From the NCBI GenBank assembly GCA_030427255.1, contig JAUHWY010000002.1, positions 62,001 to 126,000 on the forward strand: a DNA stretch of 64,000 nucleotides, written 5' to 3'. The position numbers and the translations under genes are program-made. Source of the stretch: Bacteroidia bacterium. Lineage in GTDB: Bacteria; Bacteroidota; Bacteroidia; CAIKAF01. The notes below the pieces were generated by a model. It saw only the letters and a program-made list of their open reading frames with translations. It did not search any database and was not told the DNA's origin. Of this stretch, positions 35,004-42,634 are shown one piece after another (positions within the stretch are counted from its first letter, which is position 1; every line of letters begins with the position of its first letter).

Positions 35004-35029
35004 GCTCCCACGAGCTTTGGGAAGCTTCT

Positions 35030-35037
35030 TACCTTTG
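35030..35037 (+). promoter_or_regulatory. -7 box close to the start codon (TACCTTTG)
   Basis: An exact TAnnTTTG match five bases before the ATG at 35043, suggesting a leaderless or nearly leaderless transcript. Confidence 0.45.
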
Positions 35038-35042
35038 TGCTT

Positions 35043-35402
35043 ATGGACGCAAAGGCAGAAATCCTAAGGTCAGTCAAAAAAGACTTAGAGGTGCTCGAGG
35101 AGCTTATAAAAGAAAGCGCAGAAACCATGCGCAACGAGGAACTTACCCAATACCCCATTTTTGTGTTGAGTAAACCTCCTTTTCCTGCCGGAACTTTGCT
35201 GGCTAACCAAGACGAAGCCCAAACCCATTTCTCGCTTTATGCTGCCACCACCGAAGATTTTATTCGAATTGGTTTAATTCCCATGGACAAAGCAAAAAAG
35301 TTTGTGGCCTCTTATAAACCCGTAGACAAATACATGTGTTTGTTCATTGTTCCGGAAAATCCACAAGAAGCTCACTTTATTTTTCAGCCCTATGGCGTCT
35401 AG
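35043..35402 (+). CDS. Conserved-looking cytoplasmic protein, 119 aa
   Basis: No signal peptide or membrane segment. The N-terminal ~35 residues are helical and charged (AEILRSVKKDLEVLEELIKE); the rest is alpha/beta (YPIFVLSKPPFPAGTLL, FSLYAATTEDFIRIGLIP, KYMCLFIVPENPQEAHFIF). I cannot assign a family. The upstream in-frame GTG at 35037 overlaps the -7 box, so the ATG at 35043 is preferred. It overlaps the next gene by 11 bases, so the pair is probably co-translated. Confidence 0.65.
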   Translation: MDAKAEILRSVKKDLEVLEELIKESAETMRNEELTQYPIFVLSKPPFPAGTLLANQDEAQTHFSLYAATTEDFIRIGLIPMDKAKKFVASYKPVDKYMCLFIVPENPQEAHFIFQPYGV

Positions 35403-35835
35403 CACACCTAAAGATTCGCAATCTCCCAAAGCCAAACTTTGGACAGGTTTTTTTGTAGGCTGGCTTGCCATGGCCTTTCCGGCCGGCTTTTTGCTACCCT
35501 CCATTTACCGAATAGACCTTATGGGTCCTGATGTGGCACTTTTTTTGCTCTTTTTTATTTCCCTAATGCTTTTGGGAACGGTGGTAGCCGCTTGGTTTTG
35601 GTGCAAAATTCCTTTGCCTTTGCCGAGCACCAAAATCCTAGCCCTTTGGCTAAGCTTGCCCGCAATGGCTTCCGCTGTTTTTCATCCGGAATTTGGTTGG
35701 CAAGCCTTTATGTTTTGGGCTTCCCGCTGGAGCAACCACCAACTGCTTACTCTTTTTTTATTGCTGGCCGCTTTTATTATGAGCCGTCTGGGGCCTTGGT
35801 TTGCCCGCCGCTTTTTTTATCCTGAACTCGACTAA
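35392..35835 (+). CDS. Small integral membrane protein, 147 aa
   Basis: Four hydrophobic segments are visible (about residues 20-37, 48-72, 80-98 and 120-138), with a short polar N-terminus. No motif is recognised. It overlaps the upstream gene by 11 bases and is followed two bases later by the DUF2797 gene, so it belongs to a three-gene unit. The start ATG at 35392 is chosen over upstream in-frame starts that lie inside the previous gene. Confidence 0.65.
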   Translation: MASSTPKDSQSPKAKLWTGFFVGWLAMAFPAGFLLPSIYRIDLMGPDVALFLLFFISLMLLGTVVAAWFWCKIPLPLPSTKILALWLSLPAMASAVFHPEFGWQAFMFWASRWSNHQLLTLFLLLAAFIMSRLGPWFARRFFYPELD

Positions 35836-35837
35836 GC

Positions 35838-36641
35838 ATGCAGTACTTCACTACGGTTTTGGAAAAAATGGAAGTGCGCTTGGCAGATCCCATTCAATAC
35901 CGCTTGGTAGGGGCCGAACAGGACGAACACTTGGATTTAAATCCCTTGCTCGGTCATGAGCTTTCCTTGAAGTTCTCAGGCCAAATGCAATGCTTGAATT
36001 GCCACAAAAAAATCAAGGTGTTTCGTCAAGGCTATTGCTATGAGTGTTTTGTTAGTGCACCTTCCGCTGCCGATTGTATTCTAAAGCCGGAACTATGCAT
36101 GGGTCACTTGGGTATGGGACGTGACCCAGCTTGGGAAATGGCCCACCATGTGCAGCCCCATTTTGTGTACCTCGCGGCAACGCAGTCCATAAAGGTGGGC
36201 GTTACCCGATCCACCCAGATTCCCGACCGTTGGATAGACCAGGGCGCCGAACGGGCACTGGCTATTGCCAAAGTCCCTTACAGAAAGTTAGCAGGATTAA
36301 TTGAAGTTGCTTTAAAGCAATTGTTTACCGACAAAACCAGCTGGCAGGCTATGGTAAAAGGCTTGGATAGCCCCGAACTTTCTCTGGAAGAGGCCCGCAA
36401 CAGGGCTTTTAAAGCCCTTGGCTCTAGCTTTGAACCGTATTTCCTGTCGGAAGAAAAGCCCCTACATTTGAAGTATCCCATTCAAAGGTATCCCGAAAAG
36501 GTGAGCTCGCTTAACCTTCAAAAGCAAGCATCCTACTCAGGACTACTTAGAGGCATTCGTGGTCAATACCTGTTGTTCGAAGATGGCACGGTATTCAATG
36601 TTCGGAGTTCATCGGGCCTGGTAGTTCAGCTAAGCTACTGA
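35838..36641 (+). CDS. DUF2797 protein
   Basis: 267 aa. A Cys-rich zinc-like module is CLNCHKKIKVFRQGYCYECF (~52-71), followed by CILKPELCMGHLGMGRDPAWE (split Cys pair), VYLAATQSIKVGVTRSTQIPDRWIDQGA and IEVALKQLFTDKTSWQ. This is the full DUF2797 pattern; the segment YLAATQSIKVGVTR recalls the GIY-YIG-type core that has been noted for such proteins. Nucleic-acid binding is plausible but the function is unknown. Confidence 0.85.
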   Translation: MQYFTTVLEKMEVRLADPIQYRLVGAEQDEHLDLNPLLGHELSLKFSGQMQCLNCHKKIKVFRQGYCYECFVSAPSAADCILKPELCMGHLGMGRDPAWEMAHHVQPHFVYLAATQSIKVGVTRSTQIPDRWIDQGAERALAIAKVPYRKLAGLIEVALKQLFTDKTSWQAMVKGLDSPELSLEEARNRAFKALGSSFEPYFLSEEKPLHLKYPIQRYPEKVSSLNLQKQASYSGLLRGIRGQYLLFEDGTVFNVRSSSGLVVQLSY

Positions 36642-36649
36642 TGCACCTA

Positions 36650-37315
36650 CTACTTTTTTCGCAACCAACGCCAAAATTCGGCGCGGCTTTCTTTGTGTTT
36701 TAAAGTTTGCCAAGCGGTTTTCCACAGCTGCTTCGATGAAGTGTTCGGAACCTTATTTTCCGGCTCTTCCACCACCTCTTCCTCTTCGGGCAGCTTCTTA
36801 TCCCAGTCGCTGAGCATTTGATTGAGTTTGTCGGCCTTCTGGAAATTTTTTTCTGCCTTTAGTTTGTAGCCAAGCTTTTCTTGCAGTAGGCCCAGGTTGT
36901 TGTAGGACACGGCATCTTCGGGGTCCAGAGCCAATGCTTTTTCATAGTCGCCAATGGCACCCTCAATATCTCCAAAAAACTCTCTGGCATAAGCTCTGGA
37001 AGCATAGCGGTAGGGGTTCTCGGGTTGCAAATCCACGGCCCGATTAAAATCTAAGAGGCACAAAGACTTCTTTTTTAAATGCAGGTACACTACCGCGCGT
37101 TCGCTTAGCACTTCGGCACGATCGGGCTGCATGTCCAATAAGGCATTAAATAAGCCTAGGGCTTCAGAAAGCTTGCGCAACCTGGCTGTAGCCATGGCGC
37201 GCAAAAACAAAACTTCAGCATTACTTGCCTTAATTGCTTCGGTGTCCTTTAGCAGTGCCTCGTAAGCACCTTGACGGAGCATAGCTTCCCACTTTTCTAC
37301 ATCCTTGCTTTCCAT
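36650..37315 (-). CDS. TPR-repeat protein
   Basis: 221 aa with at least four tetratricopeptide repeats (~15-160), e.g. FLRAMATARLRKLSEALGLF, LSERAVVYLHLKKKSLCLLD, YASRAYAREFFGDIEGAIGD and SYNNLGLLQEKLGYKLKAEK. A basic C-terminal tail follows an acidic Glu/Pro linker (LPEEEEVVEEPE). No signal peptide. A scaffold role is typical, partner unknown. The ATG at 37315 is preferred to a TTG two codons upstream. It is convergent with the DUF2797 gene. Confidence 0.85.
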   Translation of the reverse strand: MESKDVEKWEAMLRQGAYEALLKDTEAIKASNAEVLFLRAMATARLRKLSEALGLFNALLDMQPDRAEVLSERAVVYLHLKKKSLCLLDFNRAVDLQPENPYRYASRAYAREFFGDIEGAIGDYEKALALDPEDAVSYNNLGLLQEKLGYKLKAEKNFQKADKLNQMLSDWDKKLPEEEEVVEEPENKVPNTSSKQLWKTAWQTLKHKESRAEFWRWLRKK

Positions 37316-37438
37316 ATGCAATGCTAAACAATTTGCCGGTGGAATCAGTTCACTTCATAGGGTTAGGCTATTGTTTTGCGCCAAAAATGAAAGCTACTAA
37401 AGCTTGTTATTGTGCAGCAGACGCCCCACGGAGCTTAA

Positions 37439-37584
37439 GGGGCAGGGACTGAGCCGATACCCCGTTTTGGGCTAAGGCCATCCGCTTTTGTTTCGGCGTA
37501 GCGGAACGCAGTGAGCTCCCGCCGGAACTTAAAGCGGTGTGCCTTGGACCAAATGGAGTAAAGGGGAAGGCCCGTTTGCCCCCC
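37439..37584 (+). repeat. Structured intergenic repeat R5 (plus orientation)
   Basis: Begins GGGGCAGGGACTGAGCCGATACCCC and ends AAAGGGGAAGGCCCG then GCCCC. The terminal helix is GGGGC/GCCCC and the second helix TACCCC/GGAGTA. The central stem pairs GGCTAAGGC..CCGCTTTTGTTTCGGCG with CGCCGGAACTTAAAGCGG..GCCTTGGACC, a sequence unrelated to R1-R4. It fills most of the 331-base divergent gap between the TPR gene and the oxidase subunit gene; 37322-37438 shows nothing else. Confidence 0.83.
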
Positions 37585-37629
37585 AAACAAAAAATATGCC
37601 GCTTCGGGCAACCAAACGGCAGCGAATGG

Positions 37630-37637
37630 TATCTTTG
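37630..37637 (+). promoter_or_regulatory. -7 box for the oxidase subunit III gene (TATCTTTG)
   Basis: An exact TAnnTTTG match nine bases before the ATG at 37647, about 45 bases after R5. Confidence 0.55.
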
Positions 37638-37646
37638 TTATAACGT

Positions 37647-38279
37647 ATGTTAGAACGCGAAAAAAAACAATCAACGCATTTTTTGGGATTGACGGAAGTA
37701 GGTAAACTGCATCCGCTTAAAACCATGCTGTACTTTAGCATGGCTGCCAGCGCGCTCCTCTTTTTGGTAATGCTGGGTTTGTATACGGCCCAACGTTTTC
37801 ACGGCCAAAATGCCATGTTGCAGATTCAAGTGCCTAAGGCATTTATGGTCAGTACGGTAGTTTTGCTTTTTTCTTCGGGTTTAATGCACAGGGCCCGCAT
37901 AAGTTTCCAACAAGATCGGGTTAAACGCACCATTTCTTTGTTGTGCATATCCGGTGCGTTGGGGTTGACCTTTGCCGTTTTGCAGGTGCTTGGCTGGCGC
38001 GAATTTTTTATGCTTGGCTATGGATTTCCCACGGTTAATGTGGCCAGCTCCTACGTGTTTGTCATTACAGGCATTCATTTTTTGCACGTGCTCATGGCTC
38101 TTGGCCTTTTGGTATATGGAATATTGCCCATTTGGCGCAAAAGCAAAGATCCTGTAAGCGAACTTCTGCTGATTACCAATCCATTTGAGAAGCGCAAACT
38201 CGACGTGGTTATTCGCTTTTGGCATTATGTGGATGCCCTTTGGATGGTCCTTTTTTTGTATTTCGTACTTACTTTTTGA
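37647..38279 (+). CDS. Heme-copper oxidase subunit III family protein
   Basis: 210 aa with five hydrophobic spans (about residues 28-48, 66-84, 98-116, 130-160 and 190-208). Signature segments: SYVFVITGIHFLHVLMALGLLVYGI and VVIRFWHYVDALWMVLFLYFVL, where the His residues and HYVD motif are typical of COX3/CyoC. It would be part of a terminal oxidase in the inner membrane; no other oxidase subunit is adjacent, which is unusual but not rare in Bacteroidota, where extra subunit III-like genes occur. Confidence 0.87.
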   Translation: MLEREKKQSTHFLGLTEVGKLHPLKTMLYFSMAASALLFLVMLGLYTAQRFHGQNAMLQIQVPKAFMVSTVVLLFSSGLMHRARISFQQDRVKRTISLLCISGALGLTFAVLQVLGWREFFMLGYGFPTVNVASSYVFVITGIHFLHVLMALGLLVYGILPIWRKSKDPVSELLLITNPFEKRKLDVVIRFWHYVDALWMVLFLYFVLTF

Positions 38280-38289
38280 GTGTTGTTTT

Positions 38290-38470
38290 GGGGCCCCCTG
38301 CGGGGCGGGCTGTCACTCACAGCCCTAAGGCCGGCTTTCAGCTGCGCTCAAGTTCCATGTATGGTGTAGCATTCCAAACCCGTCGCCGGGGTTTGCTGGC
38401 GCGCCACCAGGCTCCGGGTGCGCAGCATGTAAGCCGCCCATAGGGGCTGCCCGTTCCATCCCTTTGCCAC
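38290..38470 (-). repeat. Structured intergenic repeat R6 (divergent member, minus orientation)
   Basis: On the minus strand AGGGATGGAACGGGCAGCCCC parallels the family's 5' motif AGGGACCGG.ACGGA.AGCCC, and GAGTGACAGCCCG parallels GAGGGAGGGCCCG. GCAGCCC pairs with GGGCTGT, the central stem GGCTTACATGCTGCGC with GCGCAGCTGAAAGCC, and an inner hairpin AAACCCC/GGGTTT lies within. It is about 30 bases longer than the others and its terminal helix is unclear. It begins 10 bases after the oxidase subunit stop codon. Confidence 0.65.
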
Positions 38471-38504
38471 GCTCCGAATCTTAATTTATGGCTATTTTTA
38501 CGCT

Positions 38505-39551
38505 ATGAACGAACACCTCGATCCGGAATCCGAACGCTTAAGTCCGGGAGATCGCGAGGCCGAAAAAGCCCTGCGACCCGAAGGTTTTAGAGAATTTGCC
38601 GGACAAGATCAGGTGGTAGATAATCTAAAAGTTTTTGCCGAAGCAGCCCGGCAAAGAGAGGAGGCCCTCGACCATGTGCTTTTGCATGGGCCACCGGGTT
38701 TGGGCAAAACCACCTTAGCCCATATCATTGCCCGTGAAATGGGAGTGGGTATTAAAATTTCTTCCGGACCTGTTTTGGAAAAGCCCGGCGATTTGGCCGG
38801 TTTGCTTACCAACCTCGAAAACCACGACGTGCTTTTTATCGATGAAATCCACCGGCTCAATGCCACCGTAGAGGAATACCTGTATTCGGCCATGGAGGAT
38901 TTTAGAATAGATATTCTTATCGACTCCGGTCCCAGCGCCCGTTCGGTACAAATCGGACTCAATCCCTTTACGCTGGTAGGCGCCACAACGCGCAGCGGAC
39001 TATTAACCGCTCCTCTTCGGGCCCGTTTTGGTATTAATGCACGCCTGCAATACTACAATACCGAAGTTCTGGCCGGAATTATCCGTCGATCTGCTCATAT
39101 TTTAGGCGTAGAGATTCACGACAGTGCCTCCGAAGAAATTGCCCGTAGAAGCAGAGGTACGCCAAGAATCGCCAATGCTTTGCTGCGCCGGGTTCGCGAC
39201 TTTGCCCAAATCAAAGGCGATGGTACCATTCAAAAGAACATAGCCCAATTGGCTTTACAAGCCTTGCATGTAGACGCCTACGGCCTGGATGAAATGGACA
39301 ATCGAATTTTATTGACTTTAATCGATAAATTTAAGGGAGGTCCCGTTGGGCTTACTACCATTGCTACTGCCGTGGGAGAAGACCCGGGAACCATAGAAGA
39401 AGTCTATGAGCCCTATTTAATTCAGGAAGGCTTCCTCGCCCGAACTCCTAGAGGTCGAGTGGTTATGGAAAAGGCTTACCATCATTTGGGCAGGTCTCCG
39501 TTTAGGAGCGGTAATTCACCGGGTTTGTTCGATAATTATGAGTCTGCCTGA
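38505..39551 (+). CDS. ruvB: Holliday junction branch migration ATPase RuvB
   Basis: 348 aa AAA+ motor of the RuvAB complex. Walker A is [16 protein letters not shown] (~65), Walker [11 protein letters not shown] (~115), sensor [20 protein letters not shown] (~160), and the C-terminal winged helix contains [29 protein letters not shown] (given here as consecutive short motifs GGPVGLTT and [12 protein letters not shown]). N-terminal [15 protein letters not shown] is typical. It overlaps queG by 14 bases, as in other Bacteroidota. Confidence 0.97.
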   Translation: MNEHLDPESERLSPGDREAEKALRPEGFREFAGQDQVVDNLKVFAEAARQREEALDHVLLHGPPGLGKTTLAHIIAREMGVGIKISSGPVLEKPGDLAGLLTNLENHDVLFIDEIHRLNATVEEYLYSAMEDFRIDILIDSGPSARSVQIGLNPFTLVGATTRSGLLTAPLRARFGINARLQYYNTEVLAGIIRRSAHILGVEIHDSASEEIARRSRGTPRIANALLRRVRDFAQIKGDGTIQKNIAQLALQALHVDAYGLDEMDNRILLTLIDKFKGGPVGLTTIATAVGEDPGTIEEVYEPYLIQEGFLARTPRGRVVMEKAYHHLGRSPFRSGNSPGLFDNYESA

Positions 39552-40473
39552 GACCTACTTCCATAGAAGTAAGGTGGTAAAAGCCTTAGCATTGGAGGCC
39601 GGCTTTTTGGCCTGTGGACTAGCCCAAGCCGATTTTTTGGAAGAAGAAGCCCCACGACTAAGCGACTGGCTTAAGCGTGGCTTACACGGCGAAATGGGCT
39701 ATATGGAACGGAATTTTGATAAGCGACTCGACCCCAGAAAACTGGTGCCGGGTACCCAAACGGTTGTTTCTTTGCTGTACAACTATTTTCCGGGTAAGGA
39801 GCGTCAACAAGCCCAAGAGGCACCTAAAATTTCACGGTATGCTTGGGGAAAGGATTACCACCATGTACTTAAACCCAAACTCAAAAGCCTATTGCAGGAA
39901 ATCGCCAAGCATTTGGGGCCTGTGGAGGGCAGAGTGTTTGTGGACTCGGCTCCGGTAATGGATAAAGTTTGGGCCAAAAAGGCCGGTTTAGGTTGGATTG
40001 GAAAGCACAGCAATTTAATTTCTCCCAAATTGGGCAGTTGGTTTTTTATAGCTGAGTTGCTGATAGACATGCCCATGGCGCCCGATGTGGAGGTGCCTGA
40101 TTATTGCGGAACCTGCACACGGTGCATAGATGCATGCCCTACCGAGGCCATACATAAACCTTACGAAGTGGATGGCTCAAAATGCATTTCTTACTTTACC
40201 ATTGAGTTGAAATCGGCCATTCCGGAAGGCATGAAAGGCTCCTTTAAGGACTGGATGTTCGGTTGCGATATTTGTCAGGAGGTCTGTCCCTGGAATCGTT
40301 TTGCCAAACCCCATAGCGAAGCCCTGTTTGAACCTGACCCTAAGCTTTTGGAAATGAAACGGGAAGACTGGATGGACCTAACCGAAGATTTGTTCAAAGA
40401 CTTGTTTAAAGGTTCTGCTGTGAAACGCACAGGCTACGAAGGATTGAAAAGAAACCTCAAGTTTCTCGAATAA
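39538..40473 (+). CDS. queG: Epoxyqueuosine reductase
   Basis: 311 aa cobalamin- and Fe-S-dependent enzyme that reduces epoxyqueuosine to queuosine in tRNA. The catalytic Asp lies in [18 protein letters not shown] (~140). Two [4Fe-4S] motifs follow: [12 protein letters not shown] (~188) and [11 protein letters not shown] (~245). [15 protein letters not shown] is the cobalamin-pocket region. Length is close to the short Bacteroidota form lacking the C-terminal HEAT domain. It completes the queuosine branch started by QueA at 27611. Confidence 0.95.
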   Translation: MSLPETYFHRSKVVKALALEAGFLACGLAQADFLEEEAPRLSDWLKRGLHGEMGYMERNFDKRLDPRKLVPGTQTVVSLLYNYFPGKERQQAQEAPKISRYAWGKDYHHVLKPKLKSLLQEIAKHLGPVEGRVFVDSAPVMDKVWAKKAGLGWIGKHSNLISPKLGSWFFIAELLIDMPMAPDVEVPDYCGTCTRCIDACPTEAIHKPYEVDGSKCISYFTIELKSAIPEGMKGSFKDWMFGCDICQEVCPWNRFAKPHSEALFEPDPKLLEMKREDWMDLTEDLFKDLFKGSAVKRTGYEGLKRNLKFLE

Positions 40474-40496
40474 ACTCCTTTGCCGGCCAATTCCAT

Positions 40497-40504
40497 TATT
40501 TTTG
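40497..40504 (+). promoter_or_regulatory. -7 box (TATTTTTG)
   Basis: An exact TAnnTTTG match 20 bases before the ATG at 40525; it argues against the in-frame TTG at 40480 as start codon. Confidence 0.55.
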
Positions 40505-40524
40505 CAAAAATAGATTTGCATACC

Positions 40525-41415
40525 ATGCGCACTTTTTTAGTACCGGTCTTGTTGTTGGGCCTTATTTCCTGTGGCGAAAAAAGCCCCTCAAACCCTGATT
40601 TAGATCAAAGACTTTCTGAAGGCGAAACGCTAAGCTTGCGCTTGAATCCTTCCGAACTTATGGAATTTCAGGTCAGCCTAAATCTGGATATGGACATGGA
40701 CATGCCGGTCATGCAAATGGATCAAACCCTACATATGGAAATCCACCAAACCTATCGGCCGGGCAATGGAGATACTGCATGCCTATTGAGTAGCAAGCTC
40801 ACCCGCATAGTCATGGAACAAAAGCCCAAAGGACTTCTTGGCCGAGCCATAGGACCCTCTAGCTTTGATTCTGATGCCCCCGAAAAGGCCGAGGGAGCCA
40901 TGGCCATGGAATTAAAGGCGCGTTTTTCTGAGATGATTAACCAAAGCGTGAACACGGCTTTTGGAAGTAGAGGAAATGTGCTCATGCAACAAGGAAAAAC
41001 CGGTATGGAGAAGATGGGTAAGGGCAGTGGAGGCCCCGGCAGTGCCGAGGGAATCGTGTATTATTTAGCACAGTTCCCCGAGGCTGAAATTGCTCCCGGT
41101 GATTCTTGGGAAAGCTCCTATTTAACCGGTGAAGGCGAAGACGCATTAACCATTGTGGTAAACTATACCTATTTAGGCATGGAAGAAGGAAGGGTTGTTT
41201 TGGAAGCCGTGGGTGATATTCCTGAAAAAACGGTAGAAAGCCAAGGAAATCAAGTGGCGGTTTCTTCTGACTTTACCTCGGTTTTGCGCGTGGATCCGGA
41301 AACCGGTATTACCATGGAGGCAGATATGGAGCAAAAAATGCATATGAATACTCAAATGGACGGTTCCGAAATGCCTTCTGAAATTAGTATTTCCCTTACT
41401 TACAGGCTTCAGTAG
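40525..41415 (+). CDS. Lipoprotein, DUF6263-like
   Basis: 296 aa. Signal MRTFLVPVLLLGLISC with lipidated Cys16. The mature part contains LSLRLNPSELMEFQVSLN, a Met/Asp-rich strand (LDMDMDMPVMQMDQTLHME), MELKARFSEMINQSV, the motif FPEAEIAPGDSWESSYLTG and VLRVDPETGITMEADMEQ. This resembles DUF6263-type Bacteroidota lipoproteins that bear an amino-terminal beta domain and a PGDSW motif; the function is unknown. It has its own -7 box. Confidence 0.7.
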   Translation: MRTFLVPVLLLGLISCGEKSPSNPDLDQRLSEGETLSLRLNPSELMEFQVSLNLDMDMDMPVMQMDQTLHMEIHQTYRPGNGDTACLLSSKLTRIVMEQKPKGLLGRAIGPSSFDSDAPEKAEGAMAMELKARFSEMINQSVNTAFGSRGNVLMQQGKTGMEKMGKGSGGPGSAEGIVYYLAQFPEAEIAPGDSWESSYLTGEGEDALTIVVNYTYLGMEEGRVVLEAVGDIPEKTVESQGNQVAVSSDFTSVLRVDPETGITMEADMEQKMHMNTQMDGSEMPSEISISLTYRLQ

Positions 41416-41434
41416 GCCAGTAGAAAACGTCGGA

Positions 41435-41854
41435 TTATTCATCAAACCCACTGCGAAGGACCTTGAACCAGTGGTTTAGCATGTTTTGTTCTTCCTGAGT
41501 CCATAAGGAATCTTGGCCTTTGGATTTATACATGCGGTAATGAAGTTGTAATGCCACCTCAGGGCATGGACCGGTAACCCGCATAAATGCCTCGAATGTG
41601 GTTTTATTTACCGGTGCTTGCAGAGCAGAAGCGCTGAGGCACAGTTCAAAACCTTGGCTAAGGGCCGGTAAATCCTTGATATGCCAACATGCATTGCTAT
41701 CCGGCCTTCCATAGGCCCATTGCAATTGCTCCACTGCATAGCCGCAATGTTTCCACTCTTCAGTAAATTGGGCTTGGGTTTGTTGCGCATTCCATTGCAA
41801 CTGGGCAACAAGGCTACCGTTTACCAGCAAAAAAAAGAATAGGAACTTTTTCAT
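41435..41854 (-). CDS. Small secreted protein, 139 aa
   Basis: Signal peptide MKKFLFFFLLVNGSLVAQ. The mature part has four Cys residues (HCGYAVEQ, NACWHIKDL, ELCLSASAL, GPCPEVALQLHY) that may pair in the periplasm. No family recognised. The start overlaps the stop of the upstream barrel-like gene by four bases, so the two are co-translated and may work together at the outer membrane. Confidence 0.65.
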   Translation of the reverse strand: MKKFLFFFLLVNGSLVAQLQWNAQQTQAQFTEEWKHCGYAVEQLQWAYGRPDSNACWHIKDLPALSQGFELCLSASALQAPVNKTTFEAFMRVTGPCPEVALQLHYRMYKSKGQDSLWTQEEQNMLNHWFKVLRSGFDE

Positions 41855-42564
41855 GGAGCAACAAAGAATGTGTAGCGGACACCTGCCATTAAGGAGGCAT
41901 GAAATTGGCCTAAATTAACCTGTCCGAATACCGGGTTGAACTGCGTATTTCCATCCACGTTTTTAATAACCGGCAATACCGAATGCCTAAATCGAGCAGT
42001 GAACAACCACTTTGGATGCACAGCATAAGAAACACCAAAACTGATGCCCAGGTCAAAGGGTTCGCCCTGCTGCACATTGCCTACAGATCCAAAGGCATCT
42101 CTGACGGATTGACCAAGCAAAACGGCCGGCATTAGGTAAGCTTCCAAAGCCAGATTTCTATTGTTCAACAGCTTATATTTTGCCCCTATGCGCAGCTCCA
42201 AGTAATTGAAACGAGCTGTTAGTTGCTCAAAATCTCCATTGTCCGGGTCAGGATTACGAACAAATCCGCGCATGGCAAAGCCTGCTCCTGCTGCGGCTTC
42301 CCATCGGGTGTTGATGGGTTTTTCTAAAAATAAGCTTGCTGTAATTCCCGGCAATTGAAGGGCCACGACGCCACTGCCGCTCAAGGTAGAAAATAGAGCT
42401 CCGGCCTCTAGGCCTACACGGAATTTTGGGAGTTCTTCCATCTCAGTGGAATCAAGCGCTTGAGCTTGTACTGCAAAACCCCAGGAACAAAATACCGCAA
42501 ACAACAGGTATTTGCGGGCAAAAGACCACAAGCTCAGGGAATGTATAGGAGCAATTACAGGCAT
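41851..42564 (-). CDS. Outer-membrane beta-barrel protein
   Basis: 237 aa with a signal sequence (LLFAVFCSWGFAVQAQ, preceded by a ~20-residue polar stretch, so the start may lie further in). The mature chain has regular amphipathic strands: FRVGLEAGALFSTLSG, ITASLFLEKPINTRWEAAAGAGFAMRG, FNYLELRIGAKYKLL, SFGVSYAVHPKWLFTARFRHS and LMAGVRYTFFV, typical of eight-stranded PorT/OMP_b-brl barrels. Role unknown. It is divergent from the amidase gene. Confidence 0.78.
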   Translation of the reverse strand: MPVIAPIHSLSLWSFARKYLLFAVFCSWGFAVQAQALDSTEMEELPKFRVGLEAGALFSTLSGSGVVALQLPGITASLFLEKPINTRWEAAAGAGFAMRGFVRNPDPDNGDFEQLTARFNYLELRIGAKYKLLNNRNLALEAYLMPAVLLGQSVRDAFGSVGNVQQGEPFDLGISFGVSYAVHPKWLFTARFRHSVLPVIKNVDGNTQFNPVFGQVNLGQFHASLMAGVRYTFFVAP

Positions 42565-42634
42565 AAACGTTTATAAGCGTTTAATATACGACTAAACACA
42601 GGCAAGCAGGCTAGTTTTAAGCTAAAAAGAGCCT

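Noticed and set aside
37647-38279. Possible complete terminal-oxidase operon around the subunit III gene.
   Set aside because: Neighbours are a TPR gene and ruvB; no other oxidase subunit or heme-copper assembly gene is present.
38219-38443. A 74-codon plus-strand frame over the oxidase subunit end and R6.
   Set aside because: It overlaps a real gene in another frame and then the repeat; composition is that of the repeat.
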